Assembly: GCF_002843605.1 (NCBI RefSeq)
Contig: NZ_CP025263.1
Location: 5,919,501 to 5,983,500 of the forward strand
Length of the DNA stretch: 64,000 nt
Direction of reading: 5' to 3'
Source: Pseudomonas sp. S09G 359
GTDB taxonomy: Bacteria > Pseudomonadota > Gammaproteobacteria > Pseudomonadales > Pseudomonadaceae
A model generated the notes under the pieces. It ran no database searches and was not told where the DNA came from. It saw only the letters and a program-made list of their open reading frames with translations. The number at the start of each line of letters is the position of its first letter. The stretch's first letter is position 1. Of this stretch, positions 36,921 to 45,700 are shown piece after piece. Made by a program: the position numbers and the translations under genes.

Positions 36921-36999
36921 GCCATCGGGGGCAAGCCCCCTCCCACAGTTTGAATGTGTTCACAGATCCAAATGTGGGAGGGGGCTTGCCCCCGATGGC
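36921..36999. repeat. REP pair, outward-facing
   Basis: GCCATCGGGGGCAAGCCCCC and then TGTGGGAGGGGGCTTGCCCC, spaced by about 25 bases, in the same order as the pair at 33908. It lies just after the Lrp-type gene. Confidence 0.93.
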
Positions 37000-37154
37000 G
37001 TCAGAGGCTTCACCGAGGATTCGAGCACCGAACAATCAAATCGACAATCTGCTCGATGGTCGTTATCTGATCCCAGTTTTCCTGAGTGGCTTGCAACTTG
37101 AACTGCCGTCTAATGCCCCCGTAGACGAACGAAAATCTGTTGGGTGCCTGCCTT

Positions 37155-37290
37155 TTTGTGGCGAGCGGGCTTGCCCGCGTTGGGCTGCGCAGCGGCCCCA
37201 ATCAGGGCGCCGCGTTCTTTCAGTTAGAACACATTGTCAGGTTTTGGGGCTGCTACGCAGCCCAACGCGGGCAAGCCCGCTCGCCACAAA
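37155..37290. repeat. Second repeat class: long inverted repeat GTGGCGAGCGGGCTTGCCCG
   Basis: Arms of about 45 bases (37155-37200 and 37245-37290) are near-perfect inverted copies, starting TTTGTGGCGAGCGGGCTTGC and ending GCAAGCCCGCTCGCCACAAA. They share the GGCTTGCCC core with the REP family but differ outside it. The pair lies before the exonuclease gene in a 419-base gap (36915-37333) whose remaining sequence shows no gene I can support. Confidence 0.9.
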
Positions 37291-37333
37291 CAGCCCGCTC
37301 AGCGGAAGATATCCACTCGATTCGGCGGCAGGC

Positions 37334-37945
37334 TCAGAACCCGCGATGCTTCTTCAGGTGCTCATTGATCTTCGCCGCCGGCACTTTCTGCAAGGTGCAC
37401 AGCAGGTCGTGGGACAGCTCGCGCAGACCATGCGTTGCGCGCAGTTCCTGGGCCAGGTGCGCGGTGAGGTTGGCCGCCATTTCCGCATCCGCCATCGCCC
37501 GGTGGGCCTGGCCGGTGTGGGGCAGTTTTGCGAATGAATTCAACGTGCCGAGTTTATGGTTCGGCGCGGCCGGCATGAGGCGGCGGGCCAGCAGCAGGGA
37601 GCAGGCGAATTTCTGCAGGCGGGTGCGGCGGATCAGGCCGAGTTCGAAGTCCCAGAATTTTTGGTCGAACGCGGCGTTGTGCGCCAGCAGGGGCGTGGTG
37701 CCGACGAACTCGTTCACTTCGTTCATCACCCGCTCGGCCGGCGGTGCGGTGCGCAGCATGGCGTTGCTGATGCCGGTGAGTTGTTCGATAAAACCCGGCA
37801 CGCGCACGCCAGTGTTCATCAGGCTCTGGTAGCGGTCCACGATCTGGCCACGTTCGAGGATGACCACGGCGATTTCGGTGGCGCGGCAGTGGCTGCTCGG
37901 GGTGATGCCGGTGGTTTCAAAGTCGATGACCGCTATACGTTCCAA
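37334..37945 (-). CDS. 3'-5' exonuclease of the DnaQ-like family
   Basis: A 203-residue DEDDh exonuclease. ERIAVIDFETTGITP holds the first Asp-Glu pair, LLAHNAAFDQKFWDFE the next Asp and AHRAMADAEMAANL the final His and Asp. No ATG is suitably placed; a TTG at 37945 gives the conserved start and follows GGAG eleven bases upstream. It resembles the polymerase III epsilon-like proteins that act on single-stranded ends. The role is not defined. It lies 43 bases downstream of the NYN gene on the same strand. Confidence 0.87.
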   Translation of the reverse strand: MERIAVIDFETTGITPSSHCRATEIAVVILERGQIVDRYQSLMNTGVRVPGFIEQLTGISNAMLRTAPPAERVMNEVNEFVGTTPLLAHNAAFDQKFWDFELGLIRRTRLQKFACSLLLARRLMPAAPNHKLGTLNSFAKLPHTGQAHRAMADAEMAANLTAHLAQELRATHGLRELSHDLLCTLQKVPAAKINEHLKKHRGF

Positions 37946-37988
37946 ACCTGTTCCAACTCCGTCTAACTGTTTATTAAGCCGCAGCGCT

Positions 37989-38465
37989 TTACTTGAGCAG
38001 CAACGCGCCTTCGATCGGCACGTAGCGGCTGGCGGCACGTATCAGCGAATTGGCGGTAAGACCCGGCACGCCATACGCCACGGCTTCGACGCCATGCTTG
38101 TGGATGATGCGGTCGAGCAGCATGTCGAAATCACCGTCGCCGGAGGCCAGCACCACTTCGTCGACGTTGGCCGCAGCGTCCATGATGTCGATGGTGATGC
38201 CCACGTCCCAGTCGCCCTTGGCTGAGCCGTCGCTGCGCTGGATATAGGGCTTGAGTTTTACCGTAAAGCCCAGGTTGCGCAGGATCTGCTGGAACTGCTG
38301 CTGCTTGCTGTCACCGCGATCGATGGCATACGCGTACGCCTCGACAATCTGCCCGCGCGCACTGATATCAGCCCACAGGGCGGCGTAGTTGAAGTGGCAG
38401 CCATAGGCTTGGCGAACGGTGTAGTAGAGGTTCTGAACATCGGCGAACACTGCAATTTTCTTCAC
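37989..38465 (-). CDS. NYN domain protein (LabA/DUF88-like)
   Basis: A 158-residue single-domain NYN/PIN-like protein. KIAVFADVQNLYYTVRQAYG carries the first Asp, DWDVGITIDIMDAA the middle acidic residues and VVLASGDGDFDMLLDRIIHK the SGDGDF motif. These are the metal-binding residues of NYN ribonucleases. It starts with GTG after a GAGGAAG site six bases upstream. It may act on RNA, but no substrate is known. It may share a transcript with the exonuclease. Confidence 0.87.
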   Translation of the reverse strand: MKKIAVFADVQNLYYTVRQAYGCHFNYAALWADISARGQIVEAYAYAIDRGDSKQQQFQQILRNLGFTVKLKPYIQRSDGSAKGDWDVGITIDIMDAAANVDEVVLASGDGDFDMLLDRIIHKHGVEAVAYGVPGLTANSLIRAASRYVPIEGALLLK

Positions 38466-38540
38466 CGCACTTCCTCATGACAGCCAGGCGCCTGGGCCCG
38501 GAAAGGGTGCCAGTATGCCAGCCGCCAGGGAGTTTCCGGG

Positions 38541-38572
38541 AAAAATCAGACCGGGGCGACGAAGCGCCCCGG
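38541..38572 (-). terminator. Rho-independent terminator after the DUF2076 gene
   Basis: On the minus strand CCGGGGCG-CTTCGT-CGCCCCGG is followed by TCTGATTTTT. The eight-base GC-rich stem begins 12 bases past the DUF2076 stop. Confidence 0.85.
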
Positions 38573-38583
38573 GCCGGGTGGGG

Positions 38584-39315
38584 TTAGACGAAGGAATCGT
38601 CGTCGCCGAAGGAAGAGGAATCGTCGGAATAGTCGCTGTCGGCGAAGCTGTCCGAGTTGTTGCTGCCCCAGTTGTCATTGCCGGCAAATTTCTGCTCGTC
38701 GTTGCCCCAGTTGCCTTGATCACTGGCCGGTGCGGGTTGCTCGATGATTTCTTCCACCACCTGCGGCTGCTGGTTGTGATGGAACAAGCTGCTGATGCCT
38801 TCGGCGAGCAACACACCACCGGCCACGCCAGCGGCGGTTTTCATCGCACCGCCAAGGAAACCACTGCCCACCGGAGCGGCGGCGGGTTGTTGTGGCTGTT
38901 GATAGTTTTGTTGTGGCGCAGGCTGACCACCGAACGCAGGACGCGCCGGTTCACGCCAGCCACCGCCTGAATTGCTCGGCGCCGGCTGTGGTTCACGGGA
39001 AGCACCGCCACCAAAGATGCTCGACAGGAACCCACCGCTGCTCGCCGGCGCCGGCTGTGCGGATTTGGCCCGCTGCAATTCGTCCTGCAATTGCTGAATC
39101 TGCTGCGCCTGCTCTTTATTCTTCGCGTCCAGGCTTTTAAGCGCGTGTTCCTGCACCAGGATCGACTGGGTCATGTAGTACCCGGCCGCCGGTTGGCGAG
39201 TCATGTGCTCCTTGATCCGCGCTTCTGCTTGCGCATCGCGGGGGGCTGAGTCCGTTTCGGCTTGCTGCAACCGTGAAAACAGTCCATCGATCAGGGTTTG
39301 CTCTTCGCTGTTCAT
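38584..39315 (-). CDS. DUF2076 domain protein
   Basis: A 243-residue protein. MNSEEQTLIDGLFSRLQQAE and AAGYYMTQSILVQEHALKSL are the conserved N-terminal DUF2076 part, followed by a coiled coil (KNKEQAQQIQQLQDELQRAK), a Gly/Pro/Gln-rich low-complexity middle, one hydrophobic helix (AAGVAGGVLLAEGISSLF) and a strongly acidic, Ser/Asp-rich tail. It is probably a peripheral or single-pass membrane protein. The function is unknown. A clear terminator follows. Confidence 0.9.
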   Translation of the reverse strand: MNSEEQTLIDGLFSRLQQAETDSAPRDAQAEARIKEHMTRQPAAGYYMTQSILVQEHALKSLDAKNKEQAQQIQQLQDELQRAKSAQPAPASSGGFLSSIFGGGASREPQPAPSNSGGGWREPARPAFGGQPAPQQNYQQPQQPAAAPVGSGFLGGAMKTAAGVAGGVLLAEGISSLFHHNQQPQVVEEIIEQPAPASDQGNWGNDEQKFAGNDNWGSNNSDSFADSDYSDDSSSFGDDDSFV

Positions 39316-39488
39316 GGCGACCTCGTTAGATTGCCGGTAGAAATCGTGGTCCCGCCTGGAGTCAGGCTTGGGTACCTGGTTAGTTATGGGGGTGTTACCA
39401 GTTGTTTCAATGGTCTTTACTCAAGGTTTACGTTTGCGCCCCTGTCACCGTGATCGGTTAAAGTGTCGCCCTTGTTTCCAGGCCTGCG

Positions 39489-40157
39489 ATGAACCTGATG
39501 AATCCGTTAGACGTACTGCGCGACTCCTTCCGTTTTACCCGGAGCAACCTGGGCGCCATCGTTCAGCTGTGCCTGCCGTTGGTGGTCCTCGAAGCCTTCC
39601 TGCAACAGATTCTGGAGCACACGCTGGGCGCAGATGCGTTTCCCGGTTACAGCGTGGTGGTGGGGTTATTGGTGTACCCGCTGTATACCGGCGCGCTGAT
39701 CCTGTTTCTCGACGCGCGCACCCGTGGCGAGTCGCCCAGCACCCGGGATGTATGGGCGATGGCCCTGACCCTGTGGCCGCGTTTCGCCCTGCTGACGGCC
39801 ATGAGCACCTTGCTGATCCTGCTGGGGCTGTCGATTTATTTCCTGCCGGGCCTGTGGCTGATGGTGGTGTTGGCGTTTGCCGAGTACCTGCTGGTGCTGC
39901 GCGGCATGCCGGCGCTGGAGGCGATGAAGGAAAGCTTCCGCCTGACCCGTGGGCATTTCTGGCGAATCCTGGTGTGCCTGCTGTGTGTGATGACCCCGTT
40001 GTGGCTGCTCAAGGGCGCCAGCGTGGCGGCCTATCCCAACCCCGCGCCGTTGCTGGGGCTGTTGATGGACAGCGTGCATAGCTTCCTGCAACTATTTACC
40101 AGCGTGGTGTTGTTCCGTTTATTCATGCTGATCGGTGGCGATGCCGACGCGCGGTGA
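39489..40157 (+). CDS. YciC family membrane protein
   Basis: A 222-residue inner-membrane protein with about five hydrophobic segments. NPLDVLRDSFRFTRSNLGAI and EAMKESFRLTRGHFWRILVC are the two related family motifs, with a DSFRFTR/ESFRLTR repeat at the start of each half. YciC-type proteins have no assigned function. A second in-frame ATG four codons in is an equal start. It is followed at 40 bases by the exonuclease/phosphatase gene. Confidence 0.87.
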   Translation: MNLMNPLDVLRDSFRFTRSNLGAIVQLCLPLVVLEAFLQQILEHTLGADAFPGYSVVVGLLVYPLYTGALILFLDARTRGESPSTRDVWAMALTLWPRFALLTAMSTLLILLGLSIYFLPGLWLMVVLAFAEYLLVLRGMPALEAMKESFRLTRGHFWRILVCLLCVMTPLWLLKGASVAAYPNPAPLLGLLMDSVHSFLQLFTSVVLFRLFMLIGGDADAR

Positions 40158-40197
40158 TATGCTCCGTGCCACTTCTGAAACGCTATAAGCCGAGCCG

Positions 40198-41286
40198 ATG
40201 ACCCGTTTATTGCGCATGACCTTGCTGGGCCTGCTGATCGTTGCAGGCCTGCTCGCGGCCCTGATCTACAACCTGACCTGGCGCCCCGCTGCCAAGGAAA
40301 CCTTGCCCGTAAGTTGCGTCGCGCCACGCGCGCCCACCCTGCTGCCGGGGCAGGCGCTCAAGGTGATGACCTGGAACGTGCAATACCTGGCCGGCAAGAA
40401 CTATGTGTTCTGGTACGACACCGCCGACGGCAGCGGCCCGGACGACCGCCCCACCGTGGAAGACATGGCCGCCAGCCTGGACGAAGTGGCGCGGGTGATT
40501 CGCGACGAACAACCGGACATTCTGCTGCTGCAGGAACTCGACGAAAACGCCAAGCCCTCCCACTACCAGGACCAGCTGGCGTTGCTCCAGGAGCGCCTGG
40601 TCGACCTCTACCCCTGCAGCGCCCAGACCTTCGACTGGAAAGCCGACTTCGTGCCCGACCGCCATATCTTCGGCAGTGTCGGGCGCAAGCTGGCCACCCT
40701 GAGCCGCTACCAGATCGAACACGCCGAGCGCCTGCAATTGCCGGCCCCGGAGGCCAATTTCATCAGCCGCCAGTTCCAGCCCAAGTCGGCCTTGCTGCTG
40801 ACCTACCTGCCATTGAGCGATGGCGGCCAACTGGCGGTGCTCAACACCCGCCTGGACGGCGACGCCCCAGGCCGCAGCGCAGTGCTGGAGCAGGTGCAAA
40901 CCACGGTCAAGTTGCTGGATAAATTCGAAGGGCGTGGCACGCCTTGGCTGATCGGGGGCGATTTCAACCTGTTGCCGCTGGGGCAATTCCTGCGCCTGGA
41001 TGCCGACAAACGCGGGCAGTACTCGCCGGACAGCGAGCTGCATTTGCTCTGGGATAAATACCCGATGATCCCGAGCAACAGCGAATCCAGCGGCATTGAC
41101 CGCGCCAAATGGCTGACCCACTTCCCCAACGACCCGAGCCTCGACGGTCCGGATCGCACCTTGGATTACCTGTTCTACAGCCCGCGCATCAAGCGGGTCG
41201 AAGCCAAGGTGCGCCAGGACGATACGCTGCGCATCTCCAACCATCTGCCGGTGATTGCGCGCTTCCTGTTGCCCGCCGCGCAGTAG
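40198..41286 (+). CDS. Endonuclease/exonuclease/phosphatase family protein
   Basis: A 362-residue metal-dependent phosphoesterase. The N terminus is a single membrane anchor or signal (LLRMTLLGLLIVAGLLAALI). MTWNVQYLAGKNY is the Asn motif, DILLLQELDENAK the catalytic Glu, LIGGDFNLLPLGQF the GDFN motif and ISNHLPVIARF the terminal His. The fold covers DNases, sphingomyelinases and inositol phosphatases; the periplasmic or membrane position leaves a lipid or nucleic-acid substrate possible. Confidence 0.88.
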   Translation: MTRLLRMTLLGLLIVAGLLAALIYNLTWRPAAKETLPVSCVAPRAPTLLPGQALKVMTWNVQYLAGKNYVFWYDTADGSGPDDRPTVEDMAASLDEVARVIRDEQPDILLLQELDENAKPSHYQDQLALLQERLVDLYPCSAQTFDWKADFVPDRHIFGSVGRKLATLSRYQIEHAERLQLPAPEANFISRQFQPKSALLLTYLPLSDGGQLAVLNTRLDGDAPGRSAVLEQVQTTVKLLDKFEGRGTPWLIGGDFNLLPLGQFLRLDADKRGQYSPDSELHLLWDKYPMIPSNSESSGIDRAKWLTHFPNDPSLDGPDRTLDYLFYSPRIKRVEAKVRQDDTLRISNHLPVIARFLLPAAQ

Positions 41287-41292
41287 CCTTGA

Positions 41293-41315
41293 ATTGTCCC
41301 CATATAGGGGACAAT
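41293..41315. terminator. Perfect inverted repeat after the exonuclease/phosphatase gene
   Basis: ATTGTCCCC-atata-GGGGACAAT is a perfect nine-base inverted repeat with a five-base loop, seven bases beyond the stop codon. It could be a terminator, although no clear T-run follows, or an operator for the downstream hydrolase whose start is about 130 bases away. Confidence 0.45.
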
Positions 41316-41443
41316 CAATCTCTATTCAGCCTAATTGTCGCTCATTCGATTAGGCCGTAAATTTACTCCCAAGCCAGCACGCAGACAGCCAGAGGCGCTG
41401 AAGCGGCCTTCTAATTCCAATACTTCAAATGAGCGCATACGAC

Positions 41444-42463
41444 ATGAACACTTTCAAAAAAGCCCTGACCGCCACCCTGCTCGCCCTGTCCATCGGCAGC
41501 GCCTACGCCGCTGACAACGCCGTGCCGGAACATCAAACCCAAGCGTTCCTCAACGCCCTGGCCGCCGGCGGTGGTCGCCCCCTGGAGCAACTGAGCCCCA
41601 AGGACGCCCGTGCAGTGCTGACCGGTGCGCAGAACTCGGTGAAAGTCGACATGTCGGGCATCCAGGTCAGCGACAAGACCATCCAGGCCGACGGCCAGAG
41701 CATCAAGCTGACCGTCGTGCGCCCGGCCAACGTCAAGGGTGAGCTGCCGGTATTCATGTTCTTCCACGGTGGCGGCTGGGTGCTCGGCGACTACCCGACC
41801 CACGCCCGCTTGATCCGCGACCTGGTGGTGGGCTCCGGCGCCGTCGCCGTGTATGTGGATTACACGCCATCGCCGGAAGCGCATTACCCCACCGCAATCA
41901 ACCAGGCCTATGCCGCTACCCGCTGGGTGGCCGAGCACGGCAAAGAGATTAATGTCGATGGCAGCCGCCTGGCGGTGGCCGGCAACAGCGTCGGCGGCAA
42001 CATGGCAGCGGTGGTGGCGCTGAAAGCCAAGGAGCAGAATGCGCCGAAATTGCGCTTCCAACTGCTGCTGTGGCCAGTGACCGACGCCAACTTCGACACC
42101 CCGTCGTACAAGCAGTACGCCGAAGGCCACTTCCTTACCAAGAACATGATGAGCTGGTTCTGGGACAGCTACACCACCGATGCCCAGCAACGCGCCGAGA
42201 TCTACGCCTCGCCGCTGCGCGCCACGCCTGCACAACTGACCGGCCTGCCACCGGCGCTGGTGCAAACCGCTGGCCTGGACGTGCTGCGCGATGAGGGCGA
42301 AGCCTATGCCCGCAAGCTGGATGCGGCCGGTGTGGACGTGACGGCAGTGCGCTACAACGGGATGATCCATGACTACGGCCTGCTCAACCCGTTGAGCAAT
42401 ATCCCGGAAGTCAAAGCGGCGATGCGCCAGGCGGCGGGTGAGTTGAAGGCGCACTTGAACTGA
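41444..42463 (+). CDS. Secreted alpha/beta hydrolase, hormone-sensitive lipase family
   Basis: A 339-residue esterase-like protein. The ATG at 41444 begins a signal peptide (MNTFKKALTATLLALSIGSA, cut near YAADN), which I prefer to an ATG five codons upstream. FMFFHGGGWVLGDYPTHARL is the oxyanion-hole HGGGW motif, AVAGNSVGGNMAAVVAL contains the nucleophile Ser (GNSVGG in place of the common GDSAGG), DVLRDEGEAYARKL the Asp and GMIHDYGLLNPLS the His. It should hydrolyse short-chain esters in the periplasm; the substrate is unknown. Confidence 0.9.
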   Translation: MNTFKKALTATLLALSIGSAYAADNAVPEHQTQAFLNALAAGGGRPLEQLSPKDARAVLTGAQNSVKVDMSGIQVSDKTIQADGQSIKLTVVRPANVKGELPVFMFFHGGGWVLGDYPTHARLIRDLVVGSGAVAVYVDYTPSPEAHYPTAINQAYAATRWVAEHGKEINVDGSRLAVAGNSVGGNMAAVVALKAKEQNAPKLRFQLLLWPVTDANFDTPSYKQYAEGHFLTKNMMSWFWDSYTTDAQQRAEIYASPLRATPAQLTGLPPALVQTAGLDVLRDEGEAYARKLDAAGVDVTAVRYNGMIHDYGLLNPLSNIPEVKAAMRQAAGELKAHLN

Positions 42464-42490
42464 GTCACCGATAATCCATTTGAAATGTTA

Positions 42491-42599
42491 AATGTGGGAG
42501 GGGCGGTGCGACGATTCGACTTGCCCCCGATGGCGGAGTGTCAGTCACCAGATGTACTGGCTGACACACTGCAATCGGGGGCAAGCCCCCTCCCACATT
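42491..42599. repeat. REP pair with 16-base insert in the left arm
   Basis: Same insert as at 29290: TGTGGGAGGGG, CGGTGCGACGATTCGA, CTTGCCCCCGAT on the left, and a standard inverted arm on the right. Between the convergent hydrolase and hrpB. Confidence 0.93.
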
Positions 42600-42614
42600 C
42601 AGGTTTCATTGTGG

Positions 42615-45122
42615 TTATTTGCGCGGTTTGATCCGGGCAGTTGGCTCTGCAATCAACGGATCATCCGGCCAGTAATGCTTGGGGTATCTGCCCTTCAGAT
42701 CCTTCTTCACTTCGGCGTAGGTACTGCGCCAGAAGTTCGCCAGATCCTGCGTTACCTGCACCGGCCGCCGCGCCGGGGACAGCAGGTGCAACTTCACCAC
42801 CTGGCGACCGCCGGCAATGCGTGGCGTATCTGCCAGCCCGAACAATTCCTGCAAACGCACCGCCAGAATCGGCGGCTGCTCGCTGTAGTCCAAGCGCACC
42901 GACGAGCCCGATGGCACTTTCACATGCTGCGGCGCCAGCTCATCCAGGCGCTGGGGCAGCGGCCACGGCAACAGGTTGTGCAGGAAGCTGGAGATATCCA
43001 GGTTGGCGAAATGGCTCAGGCGCGAGACCTTGCCCAGGTAAGGCATCAACCAGTGTTCGAGGCTGGCGAGCAAGGCGCTGTCGCTGAGGTCGGGCCATTC
43101 GCTGGTTTTACCGGCGTCAAGCTGGCGCAACAACATGACGCGAGCCTGCCATTGGCGCAGCTCGGGGGTCCAGGGCAGCAGCTCCAGGCCTTTGCGCCGT
43201 ACCAGGTTGACCAGCGCCTGGCTGCGTGCGGCTTCGTCGAGGCCGGTGAGGGGGTCGCGGCTGAGCACCAGCTCGCCGACTTTGCGCTGGCGTTCGGCGC
43301 GCAGCACGCCTTCGCGCTCGTCCCAATCCAGCTGGTCGACATTCCGTACCTGCTCGGCGAGTACCGTGTCGAACAGCCCCGGGTCAAAATCCGCCGCCAG
43401 GTAGATACGTTCTTCACGCTGGCCCTGGCGGCTGCCGAGGTCGGCGATCACCAGCCACGCCTGTTTCATCAGGCTGTCGGCCTCGGCGAACAGCGCCGCG
43501 CGGCCATTGGCCAGGCGGTATTCGGCGCCACCGGGGCGGCGTTGCTGGGCGACGCGGTCCGGGTAGGCCAGCGCCAGCAAGGCGCCGAGCCAGCGCGGGT
43601 GGTCGGGGTCGGCCACCGCTTGGGTGGCCTTGCCTCTTAAATAGCCCCGGTATTGCCGCGCCAATTGCTTGGCCCGCTGCACGCCGCCTTGGGTGCCGCG
43701 CGCGCGCTCTTCGCCGGACAGCAGCGCCAGGCGGCTGTGCAGATCGGCGCCACCACCGCGCAAAATATCGCGCTCGCCCAATAACGCCGCCACATCACAG
43801 GCGGTGTTTGCCAGCCCCAGGTCCTGCCCGCGCAGCAGCAAATGGGCGATACGCGGATGGGCGGGCAGCTCGGCCATCTTCTGGCCATGGGCGGTCAGTT
43901 TGTCTTCATTTAATGCGCCGAGGCGCACCAGCAAATCCTGGGCCTGGGCATAGGCGGCGGCGGGCGGCACATCCAGCCAAACAAGCTGGGTCGGCGTGAC
44001 GCCCCAACGCGCCAGCTGCAGGGCCAAACCGGCAAGGTCGGCCGCAAGGATTTCCGCGCTGCCATAGGCGGCCAGGCCTTCATGCTGGTCCTCGGACCAC
44101 AAGCGATAACACACCCCCGGCTCCAAGCGCCCTGCCCGGCCCGCACGTTGGGTAGCGCTGGCGCGGGAGATGCGCTGGGTGTCGAGGCGGGTCATGCCGC
44201 TGCCGGGGTCGAAACGCGGTACGCGGGCCAACCCGGCATCAATCACCACGCGTACGCCGTTGATGGTCAGGCTGGTTTCGGCGATGTTGGTGGCGAGCAC
44301 CACTTTGCGCTTGCCGGCGGGCGCCGGGTCGATGGCCGCGCGCTGGGCGCTGAGGTCCAGCTCGCCATGCAGCGGGCACAGCAACACGTCACCGCGATCA
44401 CCCAGGGCGTCGGCCAGTTGCTGGTTGACCCGCCGAATCTCGGCTTGCCCGGGTAGGAAAACCAACACGCTGCCGGTTTCGTCATGCAGGGCATCGAGGA
44501 TGGTCTGCACCACGCGCGGCTCGATAAATTCCCCGGCCTGGTACGGCCGGCCCCAACGCATCTGCACCGGGAACATCCGCCCTTGGCTGCGCAGGATCGG
44601 CGCGTTGTCCAGCAGCGCGGCCAGGCGTTCGCCTTCGAGGGTGGCGGACATCAACAGGATTTTCAGCGGCTGCTCGTCGCGGAACAACTCGCGGCCGTTG
44701 AGGCTCAGGGCCAGCGCCAGGTCGGCGTCGAGGCTACGTTCGTGGAATTCGTCGAAGATCAGCAGGCCCACGCCGTCCAGCGCCGGGTCGTCCTGCAGGC
44801 GGCGGGTGAGGATGCCTTCGGTAACCACTTCGATGCGCGTGTTGGGGCCGACTTTGCTGTCCAGGCGGATGCGATAACCGACGGTTTCACCGACCTTCTC
44901 CCCCAGCTCGCTGGCCAGCCGCTCGGCAGCCGCACGGGCGGCCAGGCGCCGCGGTTCGAGCATCAGGATGGTTTGCCCGGCGAGCCAGGGCTCGTTCAAC
45001 AAGGCCAAGGGTACGCGGGTGGTTTTACCGGCGCCGGGCGGCGCTTCCAGCACGGCTTCATGGCGAATCGCCAAGGCGTCACGCAGGGCGGGTAAAACAT
45101 CATCGATGGGCAACGAATTCAT
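42615..45122 (-). CDS. hrpB: ATP-dependent helicase HrpB
   Basis: An 835-residue DExH helicase of the HrpB family. LEAPPGAGKTTRVPLALL is motif I, LLIFDEFHERSLDADLALAL motif II (DEFH), LMSATLEGE motif III, VVLATNIAETSLTINGVR motif V and QRAGRAGRLEPGVCYRLW motif VI. A C-terminal HrpB domain ends in FWRSTYAEVKKDLKGRYPKH. The ATG at 45122 (MNSLPIDDVLPALRDAL) is favoured; the 43 residues upstream are not family-like. Its biological RNA or DNA target is not defined. Confidence 0.95.
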   Translation of the reverse strand: MNSLPIDDVLPALRDALAIRHEAVLEAPPGAGKTTRVPLALLNEPWLAGQTILMLEPRRLAARAAAERLASELGEKVGETVGYRIRLDSKVGPNTRIEVVTEGILTRRLQDDPALDGVGLLIFDEFHERSLDADLALALSLNGRELFRDEQPLKILLMSATLEGERLAALLDNAPILRSQGRMFPVQMRWGRPYQAGEFIEPRVVQTILDALHDETGSVLVFLPGQAEIRRVNQQLADALGDRGDVLLCPLHGELDLSAQRAAIDPAPAGKRKVVLATNIAETSLTINGVRVVIDAGLARVPRFDPGSGMTRLDTQRISRASATQRAGRAGRLEPGVCYRLWSEDQHEGLAAYGSAEILAADLAGLALQLARWGVTPTQLVWLDVPPAAAYAQAQDLLVRLGALNEDKLTAHGQKMAELPAHPRIAHLLLRGQDLGLANTACDVAALLGERDILRGGGADLHSRLALLSGEERARGTQGGVQRAKQLARQYRGYLRGKATQAVADPDHPRWLGALLALAYPDRVAQQRRPGGAEYRLANGRAALFAEADSLMKQAWLVIADLGSRQGQREERIYLAADFDPGLFDTVLAEQVRNVDQLDWDEREGVLRAERQRKVGELVLSRDPLTGLDEAARSQALVNLVRRKGLELLPWTPELRQWQARVMLLRQLDAGKTSEWPDLSDSALLASLEHWLMPYLGKVSRLSHFANLDISSFLHNLLPWPLPQRLDELAPQHVKVPSGSSVRLDYSEQPPILAVRLQELFGLADTPRIAGGRQVVKLHLLSPARRPVQVTQDLANFWRSTYAEVKKDLKGRYPKHYWPDDPLIAEPTARIKPRK

Positions 45123-45271
45123 ACTGGCTCCAAAGCAGAGCGGCGAGTATAACGGCGAACTGCCGGATGCCGGTGATGGTCTCAAGGGCATGCCCCCATC
45201 CCACATTTGCCCATCGTCGCCTGGCAGATCTGGCATATAGTCATTTTTCAAACGCGTTCAGGAGATTTTTC

Positions 45272-45691
45272 ATGCGTATTGCTTCCCGTGTCATCGGCGG
45301 TGTTCTGGCCGTCACCCTGCTGAGCCAGCTCACGGCCTGCGGGTCGATTTTCTACCCGGACCGCCGTGGCCAGATCGACGGCAAGATCGACCCGACCATT
45401 GCCGTGCTCGACGCCGTAGGCCTGCTGTTCTACGTAATCCCCGGCCTGATCGCGTTTGGCGTGGACTTCGCCACCGGCGCCATCTACTTCGAACCGGGCA
45501 AGACCGCCCAGGTCGCGCCGGAAAAACTGCAAGAAGCCATCGGCGCCGACGGCAAGGTCGACAATGCCAAGCTGCAAACCATCATCCACAAAGAAACCGG
45601 GCGCACCCTGCCACTGGACGACCCGCGCATGATCCAGTTCAAGGGCAGCGTGCAACAACTCGCGTCCCTGGGCCTGCAACCTGCCGCTTAA
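45272..45691 (+). CDS. Small lipoprotein of unknown function
   Basis: A 139-residue lipoprotein. MRIASRVIGGVLAVTLLSQL followed by TACGSIFYPDRRGQ gives a lipobox with lipidation at the Cys near residue 22. After that GKIDPTIAVLDAVGLLFYVI and PGLIAFGVDFATGAIYFEPG suggest a hydrophobic hairpin near the membrane. A CAGGAGA site eight bases upstream fixes the start at 45272. The family is widespread in Pseudomonas but has no function I know. The fieF-like gene follows after nine bases. Confidence 0.82.
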   Translation: MRIASRVIGGVLAVTLLSQLTACGSIFYPDRRGQIDGKIDPTIAVLDAVGLLFYVIPGLIAFGVDFATGAIYFEPGKTAQVAPEKLQEAIGADGKVDNAKLQTIIHKETGRTLPLDDPRMIQFKGSVQQLASLGLQPAA

Positions 45692-45700
45692 GGACTGCCT

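Noticed and set aside
45186..45207. Degenerate REP half-site upstream of the 45272 lipoprotein
   Set aside because: Only GCCCCCATCCCACATTTG resembles the element; there is no partner arm, so it may be a decayed remnant or chance.
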